A stretch of 64,000 nucleotides of DNA from Smithella sp. GTDB lineage: Bacteria > Desulfobacterota > Syntrophia > Syntrophales > Smithellaceae. The position numbers were made by a program, and so were the translations under genes. Below the pieces are notes generated by a model, which was not told the DNA's origin, made no database searches, and saw only the letters and a list, made by a program, of their open reading frames with translations. Shown one piece after another: positions 35,121 to 44,063 of the stretch. The stretch is from assembly GCA_012510495.1 (NCBI GenBank), contig JAAZHX010000034.1, forward strand, positions 1 through 64,000, read 5' to 3'. Each line of letters opens with the position of its first letter. Positions within the stretch are counted from its first letter, which is position 1.

Positions 35121-35849
35121 TTATTCCAGCGCCTGCCCGGCCTCTTCCTTGGATTGGAAAATATGCGCCGCCAGATTCCGCTTTTTCAGCTCGTCGCCCA
35201 GCTTCATGCGCAAAAACGCGCTGGTGGTGTAACGGGTGACATCGCTGTAGTATTCGGACACCACATATTTGACCATTTTGACGTACTCGTCTTCCAGATC
35301 CGGCGCGATCGAGAAGTTGTCGTAGTTGACAATCGTTTTGACGCGCCGGCCCAGCGGGGCGCAGACTTCCGTCACGCGCGAACGGATCGCTTCGATATCC
35401 TCCCCGTTGCGGACATGGAGGCCCTCAAAATTAACATAAAAGATGTTGGTCGCCGGATCGTAGGTGAGGCGCTCGGGGATCGGAATGCTCAGGAGATCGT
35501 CCTTGAGCCCCATCGGCGGAAGTTTGAAAATCCGCTCGTCCATCCGGCGGACGTTCTTCATGATGGGTTTGAATTCCACGTGCGCCAGCCGGTTGACATC
35601 TTTTTCCTTGCCGTCGCCGATGCCGGCCGCAACAATGAGAGTAAGGTTTTTCGGTTCACCCGTTTTCAGAAAACGATCTTCCAGCCCCCGCAGCAACTCT
35701 TCGGGGGAATAACCGACAAAACCATTGACGGAGACGGTGTCCCCGTCCCGAATCACCCGCATGGCATTCTCCAGGGACACCACTTTCCCCCGCTTCATGC
35801 CGGAGTGGATATCCGCAATCACCGGACTGACGACGCTTTTACTGTCCAT
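35121..35849 (-). CDS. CoA-transferase with large internal deletion (family I, YdiF/COG4670-like)
   Basis: 242 residues, in frame, with GGAAGG before the ATG. Residues 1-100 match the start of long family I CoA-transferases (MRVIRDGDTVSVNGFVGYSP, TLIVAAGIGDGKEKDVNRLA). Residues from about 101 match their extreme C-terminus (RMDERIFKLPPMGL, LTYDPATNIFYVNFEGLHVR and YTTSAFLRMKLG). Full-length proteins have about 520-600 residues, so some 300-350 residues in the middle, including the catalytic Glu, are missing with the frame kept. It is therefore unlikely to be an active transferase: an in-frame deletion, a pseudogene in progress or an assembly collapse. Confidence 0.8.
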   Translation of the reverse strand: MDSKSVVSPVIADIHSGMKRGKVVSLENAMRVIRDGDTVSVNGFVGYSPEELLRGLEDRFLKTGEPKNLTLIVAAGIGDGKEKDVNRLAHVEFKPIMKNVRRMDERIFKLPPMGLKDDLLSIPIPERLTYDPATNIFYVNFEGLHVRNGEDIEAIRSRVTEVCAPLGRRVKTIVNYDNFSIAPDLEDEYVKMVKYVVSEYYSDVTRYTTSAFLRMKLGDELKKRNLAAHIFQSKEEAGQALE

Positions 35850-35870
35850 GGGGCACCTTCCGTGCGGTTG

Positions 35871-36632
35871 TTACGCGGTCATGGTTCCGCCATCCACATA
35901 GATGGTTTCTCCGGTAATGTAATCCGCGGCGCCGGAAGCCAGAAAAAGCACCGCTCCGACAACATCTTCCGGTTCGCCGATTTTTCCCTTGGGAATGGCT
36001 CTGGCAATCAGCGCCTCCATCTCCGGATTCGACCAGATGGGCCTGCTGAAGTCGGTGCGGGTGAATCCCGGCGCAACCGCGTTCACGTTGATGCCGAGCT
36101 GCGCCCATTCCTTCGCCATGCAGCGGGTCAGGTGCTTGAGCGCCGCTTTGCTGCATCCGTAGGCGGCCATGCCCACTTCGGCCTTGTCCGCGCCGACTGT
36201 GGTGATATTGATGATCTTGCCGCCTTTCTGCCCGATCATCCGGCGGGCCACCAGGCGGCTCAAAAGCCAGACGGCCCGAACGTTGGTGTTAAAGCACTTG
36301 TCCCAGCCGTCTTCGCGCAAGTCCAGAAGGGTTCTCAGAAAACTGCGGGCGGCGTTGTTGACCAGAATATCAATCCGGCCAAATTCCTGAATCGTCGCAT
36401 CGACAAGATTCTCCAGCTGATCATGAATCGTCAGATCGGCGGCTACCGCCAGAGCTTTGCCGCCGCTGCCGGAGATTTCGCCCGCCACGGCGTCGATCTC
36501 CGCTTTCGTCCTGCTGCACAATACCACATTCGCGCCGGCCTGAGCCAGGCTTTGAGCAATGACGCGGCCAATGCCTCTGCCGCTGCCGGTTACCACCGCC
36601 GTCTTGCCGGAAAAGTTAAAAACAGGTTTCAT
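35871..36632 (-). CDS. Short-chain dehydrogenase/reductase (FabG-like)
   Basis: 253 residues. Rossmann start VVTGSGRGIGRVIAQSL, NNAA near 88, and the catalytic YGCSK. The usual catalytic Ser 13 residues before the Tyr is Thr here (INITTVGADK), an unusual but tolerated change. C-terminal GETIYVDGGTMTA is typical of NAD(P)-dependent 3-oxoacyl or hydroxyacyl reductases. It heads the group with the CoA-transferase and enoyl-CoA hydratase genes, so oxidation of a 3-hydroxyacyl-CoA is plausible. No start problem is apparent. Confidence 0.88.
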   Translation of the reverse strand: MKPVFNFSGKTAVVTGSGRGIGRVIAQSLAQAGANVVLCSRTKAEIDAVAGEISGSGGKALAVAADLTIHDQLENLVDATIQEFGRIDILVNNAARSFLRTLLDLREDGWDKCFNTNVRAVWLLSRLVARRMIGQKGGKIINITTVGADKAEVGMAAYGCSKAALKHLTRCMAKEWAQLGINVNAVAPGFTRTDFSRPIWSNPEMEALIARAIPKGKIGEPEDVVGAVLFLASGAADYITGETIYVDGGTMTA

Positions 36633-37062
36633 GAGTTTCGCCTCCTTCTATTGATGTCCTGTGGAAAACCGCCGCGGATGTTTTGCAAACCATACTTCCC
36701 GCGCCCGATCCCCTTGTTTCTACATCTTTGTTCCGTCGTCACAAAAGATCATTTTCGCGCCTTCTTCGGCAAACCGCGTTCCGATTCCGTCACAATAGCC
36801 ATTTTGTTTTTCAGTCCTATACATCCCTGCCTGTTTTTTTAATTGGTAAACCGCGACGGCCTCGGCTCAGTCTGTCGGATCGATAGCGTTGAGTTTGCGG
36901 ACAAAGTCGCCGATCATGCCGGTCGACTTTTCGTCATATACCTGAAAAAGGCCTTCTTGAAAACTCAGAGAAAGCAGCGGCTTTCTTTTCCGCAAAGCGC
37001 GCACGCCACACGCTTTTACGCCCGGCGGCCTCAAACGACGGAGAGTTTCGCGGGCTTCTCCA
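36633..37062. other. Gap without a supported gene
   Basis: About 430 bases between the short-chain dehydrogenase and the PII-like gene. A minus-strand frame of 69 codons (36867-37076) ends in a protein-like stretch FQVYDEKSTGMIGDFVRKLN and then stops; it overlaps the PII-like gene start region of the 3' end and lacks a good start. It may be a leftover C-terminus of a lost gene. No clear promoter or terminator was found. Confidence 0.4.
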
Positions 37063-37734
37063 TCAGCGCAGACCATAGGCTTTGCTTACATCCTGAACAA
37101 AAATAATTCCCTTTCCCGGCTCATCGATATCAAGTTTTTGCCTGATGGAAGAAACGATGGAATCTACAGAATCTTTTTCAGACAGAACCATTACCATTTC
37201 TTTTTCCGGCTCTATTTCCATGGAGAAAAGCTTGTTGGTCTCATGAATTCCCGAACCTCTTGCATTGATGATCGTCCCCCCCTTTGCGCCGGCCTGCGTT
37301 GCCGCCTCCATGACGTATTCCGCCCTGCCTCTGTCCACAATCGTAAATATGGCTCTATACATCGTCTCCTCCATACCCCTTCCTTTTTCGTTTTCTTCCA
37401 GATTGCCTTCATAGCACCTGGCTCCGAAAACATTGGCGATTGGAATGCAGAAAGCTATCCCGCGCCCGGGTTTATCAAGATGATATTTACCCCTCAGTAT
37501 TTCAAGAGCATCGTAAGCAATGGCCTGTTCAGTGACCATTAAGACCATTTCTTTTTTGACCGTGCACAGCCCGAGAATGTCCAGCAGACGGTTTTCAATG
37601 GTCCCTTTTTCTAAAAAAACAGTGGCCCCTAAAACGCCGTTTTGCTTGGCTGTCTTAATAATTTTACCCCCCAGCCCGCAATCGACGATGACATAAAGCG
37701 CTTCAAAGTTTTTGTTTTCGCAAATATCGTTCAT
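37063..37734 (-). CDS. Tandem PII-like signalling protein
   Basis: 223 residues made of two copies of the PII/GlnK-like fold (about 10-105 and 120-223), each with the beta-alpha-beta pattern, for example EALYVIVDCGLGGKIIKTA and MYRAIFTIVDRGRAEYVMEA, and GKGIIFVQDV at the end. The T-loop Tyr of classic GlnB is not present. It is one base from the upstream DUF1538 gene (TGAAATGA), so the two are translated together. DUF1538 membrane proteins with PII-like partners are a known pair, and the PII protein likely senses a small ligand and controls the transporter; the ligand is unknown. Confidence 0.85.
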   Translation of the reverse strand: MNDICENKNFEALYVIVDCGLGGKIIKTAKQNGVLGATVFLEKGTIENRLLDILGLCTVKKEMVLMVTEQAIAYDALEILRGKYHLDKPGRGIAFCIPIANVFGARCYEGNLEENEKGRGMEETMYRAIFTIVDRGRAEYVMEAATQAGAKGGTIINARGSGIHETNKLFSMEIEPEKEMVMVLSEKDSVDSIVSSIRQKLDIDEPGKGIIFVQDVSKAYGLR

Positions 37735-37735
37735 T

Positions 37736-39223
37736 TCATCCCGCTTCTTTCTTCCGAGATTTTATTTTAAAAATCATGCCCAAGACCTGCAAAGTGAGGA
37801 CCGGGGTCAGCGTTACCATCGCGACAGCGCCAAATCCGTCAATGAAGACATTGACGCCTTCAATAGCTTCGGCTATTCCTTGTGTAAATGCCAGTATAAA
37901 AGTTGCGGTCATCGGACCCGATGAAGCCGTGCCTGAATCAAAGGCCATGCCCACAAACAACCTTGGAACAAAATAAGACAGAATAATGGAGATTGCATAT
38001 CCCAAAAACAGATAATGCCACAGCTTGATTCCGGGCACGAGAAGTTTTAAGATGAACAGCACAACCGCAATGCCAACCCCTATACAGATCGCAGCCAATA
38101 CCACCTTTCTTGGTATGTACCCGCTTGTGACATCTTCGATCTGGTGTGTAAGAATATGCACGGAGGGCTCGGCCAGCATCGCGACGAATCCTACCACAAA
38201 TCCCAAAACAATCACAATCGACTTGTTGTTTAAGGACGCGAGCTGGTACCCGACCACGGATCCAATCTCCATAAAACCGGCATTGGCGCCGACGAGAAAA
38301 AGAACCAGCCCGATAAAGGTGTATAAAAGGCCTTTTAATATCGTGTTAAACGCTCTCCTGGATAATTGAAACGTTATTTTTTTAAAAATAAAAAGCAGGA
38401 TGACCAAGGGAACCAGCGCAATCAAAGCCTCACCCGCGATAACCGGAGCTGCCTTAATAAACGGTCTGATGATGTGATCCGAATGTATCAAATCCAAACT
38501 GCCGTCAATCGTGCCGGAGATCTTGCCTGCTTTTGATACGATGCTCATTATCATGACCATGATAACCGTGCCGGTCGCGGTGATGCCCAGTAAACCAAAA
38601 CTGTCCGCTTCGGACGCTCTACTATCCTTCCTTAACGCCGAAATTCCTCTAGCCAGAGCCAAAATAAACGGCACGACCAATACCCCTGTCACAGCGCCTG
38701 CCGAGTCAAAAGAGATGGCTAAAAATTCGGACGACAAAAACAGCCCCAGAATAAATGTGATCGCGTATATGACCGTCATGGTGATGTGTATCGGGATTCC
38801 ATACGCGATTCTGACGAACCCAAAAGAGAGCAACAACCCGACGCCGATGGATACCGCCAGAACAAGGTTCAACTTGGGCACCAAGCCGGCCGTCACGGAA
38901 TTCACCTGACCAGCGAGAATGTGCAAGTCCGGTTCGGCAATCGCGACAATAAACCCCAGCACGATTCCTCCGACCACGACGATGGTTAATCTATTGGTTT
39001 TAATTAAGTATGCCCCCAGAAGATTCCCGATGGGGATAATACCTATGTCGATACCGAACAAAAAGATGGACAATCCTATAACGATCAGCAGCGCGCCCAG
39101 AACAAACCTTAAAATTTGAGCGGTTTCCATGGACACAAGCGTAAAGCTCAATATCAATACAATCGCCGAAACCGGAAGCACCGACAGCAGAATCTCTTTA
39201 AATCTGTCAAGAAGTATATTCAA
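37736..39223 (-). CDS. DUF1538 multi-pass membrane protein
   Basis: 495 residues, TTG start with AAAGG nearby. Hydrophobic throughout, at least ten membrane segments. It contains two related halves: each has ...GGIVLGFIVAIAEPDLHIL (first) and GFVVGFVAMLAEPSVHILTH (second), with the AEP-x-x-HIL signature, so it is an internal duplication typical of DUF1538. An ion or small-molecule transporter is likely but not shown. Its tandem PII-like partner follows directly. Confidence 0.9.
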   Translation of the reverse strand: MNILLDRFKEILLSVLPVSAIVLILSFTLVSMETAQILRFVLGALLIVIGLSIFLFGIDIGIIPIGNLLGAYLIKTNRLTIVVVGGIVLGFIVAIAEPDLHILAGQVNSVTAGLVPKLNLVLAVSIGVGLLLSFGFVRIAYGIPIHITMTVIYAITFILGLFLSSEFLAISFDSAGAVTGVLVVPFILALARGISALRKDSRASEADSFGLLGITATGTVIMVMIMSIVSKAGKISGTIDGSLDLIHSDHIIRPFIKAAPVIAGEALIALVPLVILLFIFKKITFQLSRRAFNTILKGLLYTFIGLVLFLVGANAGFMEIGSVVGYQLASLNNKSIVIVLGFVVGFVAMLAEPSVHILTHQIEDVTSGYIPRKVVLAAICIGVGIAVVLFILKLLVPGIKLWHYLFLGYAISIILSYFVPRLFVGMAFDSGTASSGPMTATFILAFTQGIAEAIEGVNVFIDGFGAVAMVTLTPVLTLQVLGMIFKIKSRKKEAG

Positions 39224-39375
39224 ATATCAACCTTTCTTACACATTGCGCCGCAGGGGAAAATGTGCCTGTTGAACGCCGGAAAACAACTTGCGCAAAAGT
39301 GAAAAACCAGCGGAGGATCCATCTGTGCGGGAGTATGTTTTTTTATCCTGGCCTTCCCCGCCTCATCCGCGCGGA

Positions 39376-40143
39376 TCACAGGGCCGGCCGTTTACGGAGG
39401 ATTTCACGGCAAAGCGCAAAGTAGTCCTCTGCCCCGTGGCTTTTGGGGGCATATTCAAAAATGGACAGGCCGAAACTGGGCGCTTCGGCCACGGCAATGT
39501 TTTCGCGAATGACGGCCTTGAAGACGCGGTCGCCGAAGCGCTCGCGCACTTTGTCCATGATGGCGTTGTTGAGCCTCTTTCTCGCGTCATATCGGGTCGG
39601 AATAATCCGGTATGTCGGCGCGTTGTGGTTGTATTGCTTTTTAACGTCTTCGATCAGCGTCAGAAGCCGGCCCATGCCCTTGAGCGCCAGAAATTCCATC
39701 TGGAGCGGGATAAAAACCTCCCGACAGGCCGTCAAGGCGTTGACCGTCAGCAGGCCGGAAGCCGGGGGGCAGTCAATGATGATGTATTGAACATCGGAAA
39801 CCTCCGTGAGCCGTTTTTTCAGAATGCTTTCCTTTTCGGGAAGTCCGGCCATTTCCGTTTCCAGGCGCGCCAGCTCGAGGTTGGCGGGAAGAACTTTCAT
39901 GCCCTTGAGCGCCAGAATCGCCGGGGCCAAAGGCACGGTTCCCTTTATTACCGAGTAGATCGTTCCTTTCAAATCATGCGCATCGAGACCCAGCGAGTAC
40001 GTCAGGTGCGCCTGCGGGTCCAAATCGATGACCAGCACCTTTTTTTTCAGCAGACTGAGCCCCACGGCAATGTTCAGCGCGCAGGTTGTCTTTCCCACGC
40101 CTCCCTTCTGGTTGCAAAAAGCGATGATGTAAGGACCGGACAT
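39376..40143 (-). CDS. ParA/Soj-type ATPase (orphan)
   Basis: 255 residues. Deviant Walker A CNQKGGVGKTT at 10-20, Walker A' and A'' LVIDLDPQAHLTYSLG and YIIIDCPPASG. This is the ParA/MinD family with the plasmid/chromosome-partition type; no parB or parS-like site lies beside it. It follows an alpha/beta hydrolase by 53 bases. Orphan ParAs can position cargo other than DNA. The gap 39224-39375 carries no gene. Confidence 0.88.
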   Translation of the reverse strand: MSGPYIIAFCNQKGGVGKTTCALNIAVGLSLLKKKVLVIDLDPQAHLTYSLGLDAHDLKGTIYSVIKGTVPLAPAILALKGMKVLPANLELARLETEMAGLPEKESILKKRLTEVSDVQYIIIDCPPASGLLTVNALTACREVFIPLQMEFLALKGMGRLLTLIEDVKKQYNHNAPTYRIIPTRYDARKRLNNAIMDKVRERFGDRVFKAVIRENIAVAEAPSFGLSIFEYAPKSHGAEDYFALCREILRKRPAL

Positions 40144-40196
40144 GATTCAAGTTCCTTTTGCGTCATTTTGGGGTCTTGGGTTTCCACCTCCGGATT

Positions 40197-41063
40197 TCAG
40201 ACCAGTTTTACCATGAAGTCTTTGATCAGCGATGTAATCAGCGCGGGTTTTTCCATCGGAATCAGGTGGCCGGCATCGGCCACCGACCCGAACTCCCCGC
40301 GCGGCAGGAGCGAGACGGCCCGGCGCAGGTCCACGAAAGCGATATTGGGGCTCTTCTCCCCTTCGATCAACAGCGCGGGACAGTTGACCTTTTTCAGGAG
40401 CGGCCATGGGTTGCAGCACCAGCCGCCCATGAACATGGCCGCTTCGCTCTCCGGCGCGCAGGCCAGCCGGATGTCGCCTTCCGGCATTTTTTCCATGCCA
40501 AAGCGTTTGTACAGATGCAGGATTTCTTTGTCCCAACTCGTAAAAAAGGAGCGGGATTCCAAATAAGCGTGAGCGTCCTCCTCGCTTGACCAGTAGTTAA
40601 GGCGCCTGATCGACTTGGATGCAAGCGGATGATCCTCCACGCTGGGTGTCAGGCTGTAGAATTCTTCCGGCAGAAAAATCGGCTCGATCAGGACCATGCC
40701 CTGCGCACGAACGCCGAAAAGGGAAGCGGCAATCGTCGAAACCGTGGCACCCATGGAATGGCCGACCTGCACGTGATTTTCAATGTTTTGCGCGCGACAG
40801 AATGCGGCCAGGTCCTCGGCGATCACGTTCCACTTCAGACCGCCTGCATGCGGGTCACACGACCGGTAATTGCAGATATAAGGCGCCCAAATGGAGTATT
40901 CAGGGCCGAATTCTTCAATAATCGGGTGCCAGAGCCAAGGCAGGAAGCCGGTGGCATGGCAGAAGAGCATCTGCTTTTCGCCTCCCGGATAATACAGGTA
41001 GGGCAATTCGGCGCCGCCCACATCCTGATGATTCAATTCGGGAATATCTCTCTTCGTCGGCAA
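40197..41063 (-). CDS. Alpha/beta hydrolase
   Basis: 288 residues from TTG 41063, which has GAGGG five bases upstream; the frame opens 13 codons earlier at a TTG without such a site. The fold is marked by FCHATGFLPWLWHPI (oxyanion loop), the nucleophile elbow VQVGHSMGATVST with Ser, and an end-of-protein ADAGHLIPMEKP with the catalytic His. Substrate unknown. Genes on the same strand: pdaD upstream, ParA downstream. Confidence 0.85.
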   Translation of the reverse strand: MPTKRDIPELNHQDVGGAELPYLYYPGGEKQMLFCHATGFLPWLWHPIIEEFGPEYSIWAPYICNYRSCDPHAGGLKWNVIAEDLAAFCRAQNIENHVQVGHSMGATVSTIAASLFGVRAQGMVLIEPIFLPEEFYSLTPSVEDHPLASKSIRRLNYWSSEEDAHAYLESRSFFTSWDKEILHLYKRFGMEKMPEGDIRLACAPESEAAMFMGGWCCNPWPLLKKVNCPALLIEGEKSPNIAFVDLRRAVSLLPRGEFGSVADAGHLIPMEKPALITSLIKDFMVKLV

Positions 41064-41117
41064 ATCAACCCTCTTCCGGTGAATTTTCCCCTGCCGGGGC
41101 AAGGCAAAGGCAGGTTT

Positions 41118-41666
41118 TCAAAAAACGAAAACGGCGGCGGCAATCACCGTCGTGAACTTATTATCCATACAGATTTTTGACTGGGTCACGTTCAGCGTCC
41201 GGACGATCTTGCCGCTGATTTTAAATATTTCCTTCTTTTCATCCCAGCTCTCATCCACATTGAAATCAATCCCCAGCGTGGAAGCCAGCATGGCCGCGGC
41301 CAGATCCTCGGCGTGGTCGCCGGTCTGTTTTTCTGTCATACCGAAGGCATGGTGTTCACTGATATACCCATAGGAGGTTTTATCGGCGGGGATCGCGCAG
41401 CCGACCGACGCGGCCAGAAGCCTCTTGGGTTCGTTTGAGCAGCAGCGGCTCATCACACAATAGGTGATGGCGCCCGGCGTCAGCGACTTGAGCCCCTGCG
41501 ACTTGGGAATCATTTTGCAGCCGGGAGGAAAAATGCTGGACACCTGAACGATATTGCATTTTTCAATGCCGGCGTTGCGCAGAGCGCGCTCAAAGGAATG
41601 CAACTCATCCTTGTGCGTGCCTACGCCCTTGGTGAAAAAAATTTTTTTGGGAACGAAATTCTGCAT
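41118..41666 (-). CDS. pdaD: Pyruvoyl-dependent arginine decarboxylase
   Basis: 182 residues, the family's length. VSSIFPPGC (Ser43-Ser44) is the self-cleavage site; the second Ser becomes the pyruvoyl group of the alpha subunit, as in the Methanocaldococcus enzyme. ASVGCAIPADKTSYGYISEH follows. It converts arginine to agmatine, the first step of polyamine synthesis, or gives acid resistance. No agmatinase gene is next to it. Confidence 0.93.
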   Translation of the reverse strand: MQNFVPKKIFFTKGVGTHKDELHSFERALRNAGIEKCNIVQVSSIFPPGCKMIPKSQGLKSLTPGAITYCVMSRCCSNEPKRLLAASVGCAIPADKTSYGYISEHHAFGMTEKQTGDHAEDLAAAMLASTLGIDFNVDESWDEKKEIFKISGKIVRTLNVTQSKICMDNKFTTVIAAAVFVF

Positions 41667-41843
41667 CGATCTCTCCTTTTGAATGGGATGTGGTGCTTCC
41701 GGGACATGGACTAAACACCCATGAAAAGCATGGCCGTAATTTACACAAAATTTTCAAGAATGCAAAGAAAAATGACGGGGGCGACCGGAAGGCGTTTATC
41801 TTGCGGAAAACGTAAAAAGAGATTATAGGAAACAGCATCTTCC

Positions 41844-43211
41844 GTGAAGGATGTCCCCATGAGCAAAATGTGCCGACTGGCAGTGATTTTCTTTTTTATT
41901 ATATCCGGTTGCGTTTCCGCGCCCGACATCATCCGGGACGTCCGGGAGCTGCGCCAGGACCATGCTGCCTATCTGACGGACATTGACGGAGGGGCAGATC
42001 CGCTCCCCGCGGTCCTGCAGACGCGGATGGACGAGGATTACAACGCCATTTTCTTCTCCGTCTGGCACCAGAGCCATCCTTTTCACGCCCGGGAGGAAAG
42101 AGTCCGCCATGATTTTAAAAGATACAGCTTCAGGCCCGGCTACGGCGAAAATAAAAAACCGCATCCCTCCTCATGGCTGAAAAAACTGCAGCGCAACGCC
42201 GCCCTAGAGGGCTACCCCAACGGGCTCACCCGCGGAATCACGACCCGGAACACAAATTTGCGGGAGCTGCCCACGAATGCCCCCCACTTCACGAGCGCCA
42301 ACGGGGACAGCTCCGCCTGGCCTTTCGACAATCTGCAGCGATCGTCCGTGCCCGCAGGCACGCCGGTTTTTATTTGCCACGTCAGCGCGGACAAAGCCTG
42401 GGCGCTGGTGGAAACTTCCTTCACCTACGGCTGGATGCCGGTTGAAGACGTTGCCCGGGTCAACGAAGATTTTGTAAAAACCTGGGAATCGGGGCGCTAC
42501 GCGGTCATTTTACGCGACTCCACTTCCGTTCTGGATCCGGACGGACGGTTCCTGGTGAAGGCGTCCGTGGGTAATCTCTTCCCTTTCACCGCAACACAGG
42601 ACGGAAAGATTCAAATCTGTGTCGCGACGGCGGATCAAAACCGGCAAGCGGTGATCCGGCAGGGTTTTGTCCCGGCGGAAGCTGCGGCGCCTAAGCCACT
42701 GCGGTTCACCCCGGCCAACACGGCAAGAATCGCCAACGAAATGATCGGCGAACCTTACGGCTGGGGCGGTCTTTACGGCAGGCGCGACTGCTCGGCCATG
42801 ACCCGTGATTTTTTTTCCGTCTTCGGCATCTGGCTGCCGCGACACTCGGAAGACCAGGTGAAGGAAGCGGGAGCATTGATCGACCTGCGGGGCCTGTCGC
42901 CTGAAGAAAAGGAAAGAATCATCATAGAAAAAGGCGTCCCGTACCTGAGCCTGCTGTGGCGCAAAGGGCATGTCATGCTGTATATGGGCGCTCCGCAAGG
43001 CCGGGCGCTCATTTTCCACAATATCTGGGGGATCCGGACAAAGGATTTGCAGGGGCGTGAAGGACGAAAAATCATCGGGCAGGCGGTGATTACCGGCCTG
43101 AAACCGGGCCAGGAACTCGCCGATGTGGATTCATCCGCCGGTTCCCTGCTGGACAATATCGCCGCCATGAACATTTTGTCCGCGGACGTCCGAGAGACGC
43201 CTGCGCCATGA
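41844..43211 (+). CDS. NlpC/P60 lipoprotein with SH3-type domains
   Basis: 455 residues (ATG 41859 is an alternative start). Lipobox IISGC (Cys23), an N-terminal domain, SH3-like region (about 165-255; VSADKAWALVETSFTYGWMP) and a C-terminal NlpC/P60 cysteine-peptidase domain with Cys316 in GRRDCSAMT and the catalytic His in KGHVMLYMG. Such enzymes cut peptide bonds in peptidoglycan, here probably from the outer membrane inward. Its 3' end overlaps truA by 4 bases. Confidence 0.9.
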   Translation: MKDVPMSKMCRLAVIFFFIISGCVSAPDIIRDVRELRQDHAAYLTDIDGGADPLPAVLQTRMDEDYNAIFFSVWHQSHPFHAREERVRHDFKRYSFRPGYGENKKPHPSSWLKKLQRNAALEGYPNGLTRGITTRNTNLRELPTNAPHFTSANGDSSAWPFDNLQRSSVPAGTPVFICHVSADKAWALVETSFTYGWMPVEDVARVNEDFVKTWESGRYAVILRDSTSVLDPDGRFLVKASVGNLFPFTATQDGKIQICVATADQNRQAVIRQGFVPAEAAAPKPLRFTPANTARIANEMIGEPYGWGGLYGRRDCSAMTRDFFSVFGIWLPRHSEDQVKEAGALIDLRGLSPEEKERIIIEKGVPYLSLLWRKGHVMLYMGAPQGRALIFHNIWGIRTKDLQGREGRKIIGQAVITGLKPGQELADVDSSAGSLLDNIAAMNILSADVRETPAP

Positions 43212-43984
43212 ACAAATACAAAATCGTTCTTGAGTACGACGGCGCCAACTACAGCGGCTGGCAGACACAGAAAAATGCCAGGAGCATCCAGGAAACGCTG
43301 ATCGGAGCGGCCCGGAAATTTCTGGACGCACCGGTGGAATTGCAGGGAGCAGGACGCACCGACGCCGGCGTCCACGCGCTGGGCCAGGTCGCCCACATGG
43401 AATGCGTCCGCAAGATGAACGGTGACGCCCTGCGGATGGGACTGAACGATCTGCTGCCGGCAAACATCAACGTCCTGAGCGTGGAAAACGCCCATCCGCG
43501 GTTTCACGCCCGTCATTCGGCCGTAAGCCGCAGCTACCTGTATCTGATCGCAACCCGGCGCACCGCCTTCGGCAAAAAATATGTGTGGTGGGTCAAAGAC
43601 AGTCTGCACAGCGGCAAAATGCGGCAGGCGCTGAAGGTTTTTGAAGGGTTTCATGACTTTTCTTCCTTTGCCGACAAAAGGATGGAAAAGGGCGCTTCCA
43701 CCACCGTGCACCTGGAATCAGCACAGCTGATGGAATTCGGACAAATCATCGCGGTGCGCCTGGTCGGATCTCACTTTCTGTGGAAAATGGCGCGGCGCAT
43801 CGTCGGCATGATCGTTGAGATTGGACGCGGCCGTCAGACTAAGGAAGACCTTGTCGGGATGCTTCGGGTTTTTTCTGACGTTCCCGCCCGTTATACAGCC
43901 CCTCCTTCCGGGCTTTTTCTGGAAAAAGTTTTGTATGAAGGCGACCGGCTGGCGGATATCCGGCTGCCGCTTCATCTACTGTAA
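43208..43984 (+). CDS. truA: tRNA pseudouridine(38-40) synthase TruA
   Basis: 258 residues. Catalytic GRTDAGVHALGQ with Asp52, N-terminal LEYDGANYSGWQTQ, and SHFLWKMARRIVGMIVEIG. It makes pseudouridine at positions 38-40 of the anticodon stem. It starts inside the last codons of the NlpC/P60 gene. A short CCGGACGGTCCGG hairpin follows at 43989-44001. Confidence 0.96.
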   Translation: MNKYKIVLEYDGANYSGWQTQKNARSIQETLIGAARKFLDAPVELQGAGRTDAGVHALGQVAHMECVRKMNGDALRMGLNDLLPANINVLSVENAHPRFHARHSAVSRSYLYLIATRRTAFGKKYVWWVKDSLHSGKMRQALKVFEGFHDFSSFADKRMEKGASTTVHLESAQLMEFGQIIAVRLVGSHFLWKMARRIVGMIVEIGRGRQTKEDLVGMLRVFSDVPARYTAPPSGLFLEKVLYEGDRLADIRLPLHLL

Positions 43985-44034
43985 CGCCCCGGACGGTCCG
44001 GACGCCCCCGAGTCCATATTTTCAAAGAAAAACA

Positions 44035-44063
44035 TTGACATACTGGTGGAACTTTCCTATATT
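44035..44063 (+). promoter_or_regulatory. Strong promoter for mgtE
   Basis: Perfect TTGACA (44035-44040), 17-base spacer and TATATT (44058-44063, five of six). It gives an unusually long leader of about 240 bases before mgtE. Confidence 0.65.

Noticed and set aside
35001-36842. 613-codon plus-strand frame
   Set aside because: It runs opposite the short-chain dehydrogenase and CoA-transferase genes and has no ribosome site or domain.
37020-37062. Second in-frame TGA on the minus strand looked like another Sec candidate (MEKPAKLSVV then TGA)
   Set aside because: No homology continues past the TGA, the frame stops again six codons later and no SECIS-like stem follows.
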